This document shows, piece after piece, positions 8,848-15,483 of a stretch of 35,806 nt of DNA. The notes under the pieces are model-generated. The model saw nothing but the letters and a program-made list of their open reading frames with translations. It ran no database searches and was not told the origin of the DNA. Numbering within the stretch: position 1 is the stretch's first letter; the number at the start of each line of letters is the position of its first letter. Origin of the DNA: Hyphomicrobiaceae bacterium. Its GTDB lineage: Bacteria > Pseudomonadota > Alphaproteobacteria > Rhizobiales > Hyphomicrobiaceae. A program made the position numbers and the translations under genes. The stretch lies in contig WBUN01000049.1 in NCBI GenBank assembly GCA_008933705.1, positions 1 through 35,806 on the forward strand, written 5' to 3'.

Positions 8848-10001
8848 CCCTGATCAAGCTCAAGCACATCGACCGCTTCGTCGATCGCCACGGCAAGGCG
8901 CGCTATTATTATCGTGCGGGCGGCCGCGGCATGCGCATCGCGCTACCCGGAAGGCCGGGTTCGCCGGAGTTCATGAGCGCCTACAAGCGCGCGGCCATCG
9001 GCGAGGTCGTGGAGCGCGGCCCGAAGCAGCGCGGCGCCCAGGGCACCTTCGACCGGCTTGTGCAGGACTATTTCTCTTCACCGGAGTATCTGCGGCTCGC
9101 GCCCTCCTCACAGAAAACCTACCGCTCGGTGATCGAGCGGCTGCTGATCGACGAGAGCATCGGTCATCGGCGGGTAGCGGAGATGAGCCGCGAGCACGTG
9201 CACCGGATCATCTCCAAGCGCGCCGAGACGCCTGGCGCTGCGAATAGCGTTCTGCAGAAGCTCAAGGTGCTGCTTCACTTCGCCATCGACAACGGCTGGC
9301 GCAAGGACGATCCGACGCTCCGGATCAAGAAGTTCGCTAATGGCGAGTTCCACACCTGGACCGAGGAGGAGCTTGCCCAGTACGAGAAGAGGTGGCCGAT
9401 CGGCACGACCGAGCGGCTGGCCTTCGCGCTGCTGCTCTACACTGGGCAGCGCCGCTCGGATGTCGTGACGATGTTGTGGTCCGACGTGAAGGACGGCACC
9501 ATCTGCGTCACACCGCTGAAGACCAAGCGCCGCACGGGCGTGAAGCGCTGGATTCCGATCCACCCGGCGTTGCAGGAGGTGCTGGACGCCGCAGACCAGG
9601 ACGGGGAGACGACCCTCAAGACCGCGTTCGGCCAGCCGTTCACGTCGAACGGGTTCGGCAGTGGCTTCATGGCAGTCAAGATCGACAAGGCGGGGTCGCC
9701 GAAGCGCTGCGTGACGCACGGCCTCAGGAAGGCTGCTGCACGGCGTCTGGCTGAGGCCGGCTGCACGGCGAATGAGATCGCCGCGATCACGGGCCACGCC
9801 ACACTGCAGGAAGTGTCGCGCTATACAAAGGCCGCCGAGCAGCGGAAGCTTGCGCAGACCGCCATGCGGCGTCTCTCGCCCCCGAAACCGAAGACGGATT
9901 CCCAAACCGGTCCGAGAAGTTTGGGAATTCTTCCGAAAAAACCCAGTGTTTCAAGGGGCTTGGAAGAGGGTTGGTGGAGCCGAGGGGAATCGAACCCCTG
10001 A
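8844..10001 (+). CDS. Tyrosine integrase of element 1
   Basis: 385 residues from GTG 8844. An N-terminal arm-binding part and a core SAM-like domain (about 68-165) precede the catalytic domain. The catalytic set is complete: Arg203 (YTGQRRSD), Lys226 (LKTKRRTG), His292/Arg295 (THGLRKAA), His318 (TGHAT) and Tyr327 (SRYTKA). The last codons (GWWSRGESNP) are read through the tRNA-Ala 3' end, a common arrangement in which the attachment site forms the gene's end. It should join element 1, lying to the left, to the tRNA site. The gene is intact. Confidence 0.9.
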   Translation: MTLIKLKHIDRFVDRHGKARYYYRAGGRGMRIALPGRPGSPEFMSAYKRAAIGEVVERGPKQRGAQGTFDRLVQDYFSSPEYLRLAPSSQKTYRSVIERLLIDESIGHRRVAEMSREHVHRIISKRAETPGAANSVLQKLKVLLHFAIDNGWRKDDPTLRIKKFANGEFHTWTEEELAQYEKRWPIGTTERLAFALLLYTGQRRSDVVTMLWSDVKDGTICVTPLKTKRRTGVKRWIPIHPALQEVLDAADQDGETTLKTAFGQPFTSNGFGSGFMAVKIDKAGSPKRCVTHGLRKAAARRLAEAGCTANEIAAITGHATLQEVSRYTKAAEQRKLAQTAMRRLSPPKPKTDSQTGPRSLGILPKKPSVSRGLEEGWWSRGESNP

Positions 10002-10016
10002 CCTCTGCAGTGCGAT
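9972..10016 (-). other. Attachment site: 3' half of tRNA-Ala(CGC)
   Basis: The minus strand reads as the anticodon loop ATCGCAC with anticodon CGC, the 3' anticodon stem TGCAG, AGGTC, a perfect T-arm (AGGGG-TTCGATT-CCCCT), an acceptor strand CGGCTCC and ACCA. The 5' half of the tRNA is absent on the right, where unrelated AT-rich sequence begins. This 45-base half-tRNA is the classic core of a tyrosine-integrase site. Because it lies between two integrase genes facing the same way, it is best read as the internal junction of two tandem elements. An intact tRNA should then lie to the right, outside the window. Confidence 0.8.
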
Positions 10017-10146
10017 TTCGTCCAGAGGGGTTTTTCGGTGGAACGGCATGTTACGCGGCGGCACACATAACGCTCTGAAATACCAATATAAATTTACAGC
10101 TCCACTGAATCAAGGCATAACACGGAGTACCGTCAAGCAGCTGCTT

Positions 10147-10168
10147 GGTGTGTGCCCGGTGTGTGCCC
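10147..10168 (+). repeat. Tandem 11-bp repeat upstream of integrase 2
   Basis: Two perfect adjacent copies of GGTGTGTGCCC lie 16-37 bases before the integrase start, in a non-coding region that is AT-rich at 10070-10110. Direct repeats at this place are typical arm-type binding sites for integrases or Xis. This is inference from position. Confidence 0.5.
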
Positions 10169-10183
10169 AGATCAGCGGAATCA

Positions 10184-11470
10184 ATGCCTTCGCTCAAAGC
10201 CAATCATCGCCAGATTCTCGCGGCCCAGCCCATCGGTGGCAAGCGCACCCGCTACCGCATCGAGGGCGTGCCGGGGCTGTGGCTCAGCGTCTGTCCCGGC
10301 GGCAAGCGCACCTGGTACGTCCGCTATCAACCAGGCGGTCGGGATAGCCGAGTCTTCCGCCAGTACACCATCGGCGACGCGAAAAGCGTCGGGCTCGCAG
10401 CCGCGACAAAGAAGGCGCACGATGTCGTCAACAAGGTCAAGGTTCACGACATCGATCCGGTCGAGGAGCGCGAGCAGAAGCAGCGCGAGAACCTGACCTT
10501 CGGGGATCTGTTCGCCGACTGGTACGAGCGCCACGCCAAGCTGAAGCTCAAGCGCTACGAGACCGACCTCATCTACTACAACCGGCACCTCAAGGCCGAA
10601 TTCGACCGCAAGCGCCTGACCGACCTGAAGCGCACCGAGATCGCGCGCTATCGCGACAGGCTCGCCTCGAAGGCAACGCCCCTCGTATCCAACGAGGCCC
10701 TGGTGCTGATGAACCGGGTGCTCAACTGGGCGCTCGACGAGGGCTTGCTCGAAGCGAACCCCGCCGCCCGCCTGCGCAAGGTCGGCAAGCCGAAGCCGCG
10801 CGAGCGCGTGCTGCCGGCCGGCGACATCACGAAGCTCTGGAACGCCCTTGCCGCCATGGACACCATGACCGGCGAGCACATGGCGCTCGGCCAGAAGGGC
10901 CGCATCCTATCGCCGGCAACGCGCTCCATTCTGCGCCTGCTGCTGCTCACGGGGCAGCGCAGGTCGGAAGTCGCCGAGGCCGAGAAGGTCGAGCTTCAGC
11001 TCGACGCGGCGCAGCCGGTCTGGACCATTCCCGGCAACCGCACCAAGAACGGCCTGCTGCACCGCCTGCCGCTTCCCCCGATGGCGGCCGAGGAATTCCG
11101 CAAGGCCGTCAAGGCATCGCCGGCCAAGAGCCCTTACGTCTTCCCATCGGCGGAAGACCCGAACCGAGCGTCAATCACGCCCATGGCGATCACGCGGGCG
11201 ATGGCGCGCGTGGTGACCGAGCTGAAGATCGCGACCGTTTCGCCGCACGACCTGCGGCGCACGGTCGGAACGGAGATGGCGCGGCTAGGCGTGCCCCTGC
11301 ATGTCCGCTCGCTCGTCCTGAACCACAGCCCGCGCAGCCGCGGCATAACGGAGGCGGTCTACAATCGCTATGCCTACGACAAGGAGAAGCTTGAGGCCTT
11401 GGCGCTGTGGGAGGCCGAGCTGGCCACGTTGATCCGCCCGCCGCAGAAAACATTGACAAATGTAAATTGA
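10184..11470 (+). CDS. Tyrosine integrase of element 2 (DUF4102 type)
   Basis: 428 residues from ATG 10184. The N-terminus is the DUF4102 arm-binding fold (YRIEGVPGLWLSVCPGGKRT, followed by WYVRYQPGG and YTIGDAKSVGLAAA). A core-binding domain spans about 103-200, then the catalytic domain: Arg259 (LTGQRRSE), Lys288 (NRTKNG), His355/Arg358 (SPHDLRRT), His381 (LNHS in place of the usual LGH) and Tyr393 (AVYNRYAY). The protein is full length for the P4-like family. Its gene begins 168 bases right of the half-tRNA, so its element is expected to extend rightward and to include the defence and mobilisation genes. The higBA promoter lies in its last codons. Confidence 0.92.
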   Translation: MPSLKANHRQILAAQPIGGKRTRYRIEGVPGLWLSVCPGGKRTWYVRYQPGGRDSRVFRQYTIGDAKSVGLAAATKKAHDVVNKVKVHDIDPVEEREQKQRENLTFGDLFADWYERHAKLKLKRYETDLIYYNRHLKAEFDRKRLTDLKRTEIARYRDRLASKATPLVSNEALVLMNRVLNWALDEGLLEANPAARLRKVGKPKPRERVLPAGDITKLWNALAAMDTMTGEHMALGQKGRILSPATRSILRLLLLTGQRRSEVAEAEKVELQLDAAQPVWTIPGNRTKNGLLHRLPLPPMAAEEFRKAVKASPAKSPYVFPSAEDPNRASITPMAITRAMARVVTELKIATVSPHDLRRTVGTEMARLGVPLHVRSLVLNHSPRSRGITEAVYNRYAYDKEKLEALALWEAELATLIRPPQKTLTNVN

Positions 11471-11481
11471 CATTTTACATT
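11453..11481 (+). promoter_or_regulatory. higBA promoter with overlapping operator
   Basis: TTGACA (11453-11458), a 17-base spacer and TACATT (11476-11481) form a good sigma-70 promoter that starts inside the integrase gene. A 19-bp near-perfect palindrome TGTAAATTGACATTTTACA (11461-11479) covers the spacer and most of the -10. HigA-type antitoxins repress their own promoters through such dyads. Confidence 0.65.
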
Positions 11482-11491
11482 GAGATTGAGG

Positions 11492-11770
11492 ATGATCGAG
11501 AGCTTTGCGCACAAGGGCCTGAAAAGGCTATTCGAGAAGGATGACCCGCGAGGGCTCAATCCGGACCACATCGAGAAGATCACGCTCATCCTGACGACGC
11601 TCGATGCCGCCGAGACGGTCGAAGCCATGAACATCCCAAGCTTCCGGCTGCACCGGTTGACCGGGAACCTGAAGGGCTTCTGGGCCGTGACGGTCAGGGC
11701 CAACTGGCGGATCCTATTCCGGTTCGCCGACGGCGTGGCGTCAGACGTAGACCTTGTGGACTACCACTAG
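11492..11770 (+). CDS. higB: HigB-type mRNA interferase toxin
   Basis: 92 residues, the standard HigB/RelE length. Characteristic pieces are SFAHKGLKRLFEKDDPRGL, then IPSFRLHRLTGNLKGFWAV, then ANWRILFRF and a DVDLVDYH end. The RLHxLxGxxxGxWxVxVxxNWRixF pattern defines the HigB (plasmid killer) family, which cleaves mRNA on the ribosome. The toxin-first order is typical of higBA. ATG 11492 gives the family start; TTG 11480 is in frame but adds four residues the family does not have. GAGG lies directly before the ATG, closer than usual. Confidence 0.9.
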   Translation: MIESFAHKGLKRLFEKDDPRGLNPDHIEKITLILTTLDAAETVEAMNIPSFRLHRLTGNLKGFWAVTVRANWRILFRFADGVASDVDLVDYH

Positions 11771-11783
11771 AAAGGAGGGTCCG

Positions 11784-12074
11784 ATGCGTATGAAGAACCC
11801 GGCCCACCCTGGCCGCCTCGTGAAGAATGAGCTTGATGAGATGGGCATCGGCGTTGCCGACGCCGCCGAAGCGCTCGGCGTGACGCGCCAGCAGCTTTAC
11901 AACGTGATCAATGGCAAGAGCGCCGTGACGCCGGAGATGGCCGTTCGCCTTGAGCAGGGCATCGGCAGCACGGCTGACACCTGGCTGCGGATGCAGACGG
12001 CCTTCGACTTGGCACAGGTCCGGCTGCGCCGCGACGAGATCAAGGTCAAGAAGCTCGCGCCGAGGGTGGCATGA
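11784..12074 (+). CDS. higA: HigA-type antitoxin
   Basis: 96 residues from ATG 11784, with AAAGGAGGG at 11771-11778. The start NPAHPGRLVKNELDEMGIGV and the helix-turn-helix VADAAEALGVTRQQLYNVIN are followed by the HigA dimer part (SAVTPEMAVRLEQGIG, DTWLRMQTAFDL). It binds HigB and represses the promoter upstream. It lies 13 bases after higB. The protein is intact. Confidence 0.92.
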   Translation: MRMKNPAHPGRLVKNELDEMGIGVADAAEALGVTRQQLYNVINGKSAVTPEMAVRLEQGIGSTADTWLRMQTAFDLAQVRLRRDEIKVKKLAPRVA

Positions 12075-12075
12075 C

Positions 12076-12243
12076 ATGCCTCGGACCCGCTCATTCAAGG
12101 ACACCGTGAAGGCCCGCGCCGAGCGCGATGTCGCCTTCCGCAAAGCGCTGATCACCGAAGGCAATGCTGCACTGCTCGCCGGCGACATCGACACCGGCAA
12201 CACCGTCCTGGGCTTCCTGGACAGCAGTCAATCAAGAGACTGA
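12076..12243 (+). CDS. Short antitoxin-like protein, probably truncated
   Basis: 55 residues starting one base after the higA stop. It reads FKDTVKARAERDVAFRKAL then ITEGNAALLAGDIDTGNTVL. This is the N-terminal half of a helix-turn-helix antidote family (RDxAFRxALxxEGxxxLLAGDxxTGKxxLRDYI...) that normally continues for 40 or more residues with the DNA-binding part. Here it ends in LGFLDSSQSRD. A related fragment is in the chimeric gene at 22268. It may be a leftover, or a small third member of the higBA operon. Confidence 0.6.
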   Translation: MPRTRSFKDTVKARAERDVAFRKALITEGNAALLAGDIDTGNTVLGFLDSSQSRD

Positions 12244-12435
12244 GCGGGGTTGACCGTTAGCCAAGCGATCATGCTGGCGGCGCCAACCCGCGTCCCGCGA
12301 TTCAAGGCCTCTCTCTCGAATGCTCTCCAGATTCGATCTGGGAGTCTCGTGGACGAAATACCGATACACCCCGCACAACGCTGTGCGCAGCACAGCCCGT
12401 CTTTCCCAAATCTTCCGCTGCGCTTCAGTTGCCAT
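12232..12435 (-). CDS. Small protein with an ADP-ribosyltransferase-like start (fragment?)
   Basis: 67 residues starting inside the end of the winged-helix gene (11-base overlap). The segment GVYRYFVHETPRSNLESIRE followed by RGLESRDAG resembles the beginning of DarT-like or other ADP-ribosyltransferase folds, where a His precedes an N-L-x-S-I-x-x-x-G-L stretch. The rest of such a domain is absent: the frame runs into RRQHDRLANGQPRSVS and stops at 12232. It converges tail-to-tail on the 55-residue gene above, and both seem cut at about the same place, suggesting a deletion junction near 12230-12250. The assignment is tentative. Confidence 0.4.
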   Translation of the reverse strand: MATEAQRKIWERRAVLRTALCGVYRYFVHETPRSNLESIRERGLESRDAGWRRQHDRLANGQPRSVS

Positions 12436-13171
12436 CGCCCGACCAGCTCATATCCCCTGCCGCATCGAGGAAGTCGAACTTGTCTGTGCCGCGCCCCCAT
12501 GTGCCCATATGCTGGCGCGAATTCAGGTGCACAAGCCGGTAGGCACTCGCAACCCCGTCGGCGTAGGCGCCGCTCGGAACATGCTCGATATGGACGAGGC
12601 TGTTCGCCCCCAGAATCGTAAGCGCCCGCTTGATATGCTCCCTGCTCACCCCGGAGTATTCCTCGATTTTGTCGTAGCTGATCTTCGCCATATTGGACCG
12701 CCGGTCCCTGCGCGATGCGAAGAGAAAGTACAGCTTCATGGCATCCAGCTCCGCGCGATGCCGGAGGCGGAAGCTGGTGAAGGCCCTTACCGTGCCATTC
12801 CCGTATAGACCGCGCGCCGGGAATTTCACCCATCCGGTGTCCGGATTGTAGTTCCTGACCTGATAGCCGCTCCGGCCACCGGCCCCACGCTCGATAAGAC
12901 AGAAGCCCGATAGCACATCGAGGCCTCGCGAGATCTTGGCGCGGGATAGTGAAGTCATCTCGCACAACGCGTCGTAGGTCAGGTTAGCGGAGCCACCGGC
13001 TGGCTCGATGTGATTGAGGATGACCGTGTAGGTCATGAGCGCCGCGAGATTGTCGGCTCCCTGTCCGGCAATCCACCGAAGCTCCTTGAGCCCATGCCCC
13101 TCAATCCATTCATTGGGCAGCTTTGTCCATTCAGGCAGCTTTCCCGCGTGCCAGGGCGTCTCCTTGCTCAT
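12425..13171 (-). CDS. Tandem winged-helix protein, possible replication or regulatory factor
   Basis: 248 residues with two winged-helix units. The first is about 65-110 (LTYDALCEMTSLSRAKISRG, then LDVLSGFCLIERG). The second is about 170-215 (ISYDKIEEYSGVSREHIKRA, then LTILGANSLVHIEHV). Two winged helices in one protein are seen in Rep_3-type plasmid initiators and phage replication proteins, and also in some regulators. I cannot choose between them. The gene is translationally coupled (ATGA) to the small membrane protein upstream. It is intact. Confidence 0.65.
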   Translation of the reverse strand: MSKETPWHAGKLPEWTKLPNEWIEGHGLKELRWIAGQGADNLAALMTYTVILNHIEPAGGSANLTYDALCEMTSLSRAKISRGLDVLSGFCLIERGAGGRSGYQVRNYNPDTGWVKFPARGLYGNGTVRAFTSFRLRHRAELDAMKLYFLFASRRDRRSNMAKISYDKIEEYSGVSREHIKRALTILGANSLVHIEHVPSGAYADGVASAYRLVHLNSRQHMGTWGRGTDKFDFLDAAGDMSWSGDGN

Positions 13172-13311
13172 CTCCGCACGCCCTTAACCGCCACCACGGC
13201 GAGGTAGATACCGAGGCCCGCGACGACAAGGGCGAGCACAGCCACGAGGCCATTCACCTGTTCCATCGAGAGGGTCGAGAAGCCGTAAATCACATCAGTC
13301 AGCAGGTTCAT
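13168..13311 (-). CDS. 47-residue single-span membrane protein
   Basis: From ATG 13311 (CGGAG ribosome site about seven bases before it) the protein reads MNLLTDVIYGFSTLSMEQ. One membrane span (LVAVLALVVAGLGIYLAVVA) and a basic end VKGVRR follow. ATG 13341 would add ten residues but has no ribosome site. The TGA overlaps the ATG of the winged-helix gene (ATGA), so both belong to one operon. The family is not known. Confidence 0.6.
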   Translation of the reverse strand: MNLLTDVIYGFSTLSMEQVNGLVAVLALVVAGLGIYLAVVAVKGVRR

Positions 13312-13465
13312 GTTGCGCTCCGAAAGTTTCTTGAGCGTCATTTTTTGCAGGGAGCGCCGCCTGTATCTAGATCCAATGTGCTGGAAGTTCGTCCAAGAAA
13401 AACAAAAATATCAATGTTTGTCAGATATTTATGTTGCAAAATCGCAGTGCGTATAAGGTCCTGGT

Positions 13466-13495
13466 TCAGTTCACGGCACCGCGTTCGTGAACTGA
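13466..13495. repeat. Perfect 10-bp inverted repeat after gajB
   Basis: TCAGTTCACG, a 10-base loop and CGTGAACTGA lie 22 bases beyond the gajB stop. The site also lies upstream of the small membrane protein operon, within an AT-rich stretch (13400-13450). It has no T-run, so it may be an operator or a factor-dependent terminator rather than an intrinsic terminator. Confidence 0.5.
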
Positions 13496-13517
13496 TAGCC
13501 GTCCGCACGGCCCAAGA

Positions 13518-15479
13518 TCAGGCGAGAGCGTCATTCCGGGTAAGGTCCCGCACAATCCACCCTTCATCCAAAGCGCGTTGTATGACCGCCTCAGCTACAG
13601 CCTCCTTGCGCACCCCGAAACACAGCAACGATCGAGCCCGGGTGGCTCCCACGAAGATGTTGGTGGCAGCGCTCAGATGAGCCTCGTTGGCGGCCATATC
13701 GATTTGCCCGGCCCCGAATGCCTGAGGGAGCACGGCAGCCAGATCCATGGCCTTCTGGTTATTTGCGTTGCCCTTATAGACCTCCGTCTCGACGATCAGG
13801 ATGGAATCGACGGTCCGGCCTTTCACTGAGTGGATCGAACCCAGGTTCATCCGCACACCGCCAAGCACGGCCGCCGTGCGGGCGCCACCGGCCTGCTGCA
13901 CCACATTGTCATCGTTGAAGCTCAAAAACTTTGCCAGGTCGTTCTCGGCATCCTGGGCGGGAAGTGCGAAACCGAGGCACGCAGCCAGCTCGAAGATAAA
14001 CGGTTGCCACAGGGCCTGATCCCATGTCGCAACCCCGTTGAGTGCATCTCTATGGATCAAGCTTCGAACCGCAAGGTCAGGCCGCTTCCCTTCCGCGCTT
14101 AACAGTCTCCACACATTGCCGACGTTTGGACGATACCCGTGGCCCGTCAACCTCAGCACCTCGGCCACCCCCTGTCCGACGAGATCCATGATGTCTCGTG
14201 GATTTTCGTGGGCCGAGTGCTTGAGCGCCGCCTGGCGCAACAGGGAGCAAAGGCAATTGGGCCGCCTGCCCCGGTCGGCGGCAGCCCTGTATTCAGGCTG
14301 ATAGTCGGTCAGGCTCTTGGGCCAGTTTCCATGCGGTTGACGATGGGCCTTGTGCCGGGACGCCACAACCCAGGTTTCGTGACTGGTTGGCAGCGGCTGG
14401 GGATAGTGGCCCCTGATTTCATCTGCAAAGCCTGGCAGCACTCGAACAATCGACGGCCGGTCAAACAGGAGGAGACAACGCCTGCTTGGGCTGTTGGGCC
14501 TGCCGACGATCGCTTGGCCCCTGCGCACGGTCAGCCTGCTCGCGACTGTCGCGATCTCAGGACCAAACCGCCGCGTCTCATCCAATGGGATCGCGTCAGC
14601 AGCAGGTTGCCACCCAGCCCCTTCGTCATCGCTCTCATAGAGAGTCTGGTTTTGATCGCCGAGCCGCTGAAAACCCACGCCATCGCCGAACACCGCCATG
14701 AGGAGAGCCAGCTGCTCGCCCTGCGTGTCCTGCGCTTCATCGAGAATGACCAGTGGAAAGCGCGCGCGCAAACGCTCTATGACATACGGACAGTTTGCGA
14801 CCACGCGCTGCGCGATCGCCGTCATATCTGCAAATCGATAGTAGCCCTCCCGGCATATGTCGGCCTTCAACTCCTGCAGGGCCTGCCCCGTAGCCGTGGC
14901 CGCGCCAGGCTGCCCGGGACGCGGCATAATCAAAAGCCGGTTCGGCACCGGACCATGCACTAACTGCTGATCGGTCGAGATTTGCAGTCTCTCGACCCAG
15001 CCACGCAGACGATGCTGCTGCTGATACGCACGCAGCGCCTGCTTTGATTGCATGCGCGCCGCCGCGACTGAGGCAAACACATCGTCGTCAACGCGGCGGA
15101 TGGGCCAGCCAATCCCGCGCAGAAAGGGCAACGCGATAAAATGATCGATGAATGTCGTCACCGTCCCGATGAAGTGGGGGTAGGACAGGAATGCGGCCGC
15201 CCGAGGATGGTCGGACAGCCTCTTCTCTACCTCATGACGGGCTGCGTTGGTATGTGAGATCACGCACGCGCCCTGCGTGCGTGATGTCCAGGTCCTCGAC
15301 AGCAGCGCCAGTTTTGCCACGAGCAGTGTCGTCTTACCGTTGCCCGGAGCCGCCTGCACGTCACACGACTGGAGCGTCGCCAGAAACCGCTTTTGTGAGT
15401 CGCCCGTGAAATCACACTGGCCGACCTCATGGCCCAACTCGCGAAGCAGATCGTTGGTTAGCTCCGGCAGTTGGATCAT
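13518..15479 (-). CDS. gajB: Gabija protein GajB, UvrD/Rep-type helicase
   Basis: 653 residues. Superfamily 1 motifs in order: Walker A APGNGKTT (44-51), SHTNAARHEV (motif Ia region), Walker B LDEAQDTQGEQ (DEAQD 247-251), GDQNQTLY (274-281, motif III), ETRRF (301-305, motif IV), GSIHSVKGRTVDSILIVET (about 550, motif V) and NIFVGATRAR (about 607-616, motif VI). In Gabija, GajB senses DNA ends or ssDNA and activates the nuclease GajA during phage infection. The start lies four bases after the gajA stop, with the ribosome site in the end of gajA. The pairing with the OLD nuclease directly upstream identifies the system. Confidence 0.92.
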   Translation of the reverse strand: MIQLPELTNDLLRELGHEVGQCDFTGDSQKRFLATLQSCDVQAAPGNGKTTLLVAKLALLSRTWTSRTQGACVISHTNAARHEVEKRLSDHPRAAAFLSYPHFIGTVTTFIDHFIALPFLRGIGWPIRRVDDDVFASVAAARMQSKQALRAYQQQHRLRGWVERLQISTDQQLVHGPVPNRLLIMPRPGQPGAATATGQALQELKADICREGYYRFADMTAIAQRVVANCPYVIERLRARFPLVILDEAQDTQGEQLALLMAVFGDGVGFQRLGDQNQTLYESDDEGAGWQPAADAIPLDETRRFGPEIATVASRLTVRRGQAIVGRPNSPSRRCLLLFDRPSIVRVLPGFADEIRGHYPQPLPTSHETWVVASRHKAHRQPHGNWPKSLTDYQPEYRAAADRGRRPNCLCSLLRQAALKHSAHENPRDIMDLVGQGVAEVLRLTGHGYRPNVGNVWRLLSAEGKRPDLAVRSLIHRDALNGVATWDQALWQPFIFELAACLGFALPAQDAENDLAKFLSFNDDNVVQQAGGARTAAVLGGVRMNLGSIHSVKGRTVDSILIVETEVYKGNANNQKAMDLAAVLPQAFGAGQIDMAANEAHLSAATNIFVGATRARSLLCFGVRKEAVAEAVIQRALDEGWIVRDLTRNDALA

Positions 15480-15483
15480 GGCC

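Noticed and set aside
12228..12965. Minus-strand open frame (245 codons) overlapping the winged-helix gene in another frame
   Set aside because: It lacks any family pattern; the overlapping frame has two winged helices, coupling to the upstream gene and normal amino acid use.
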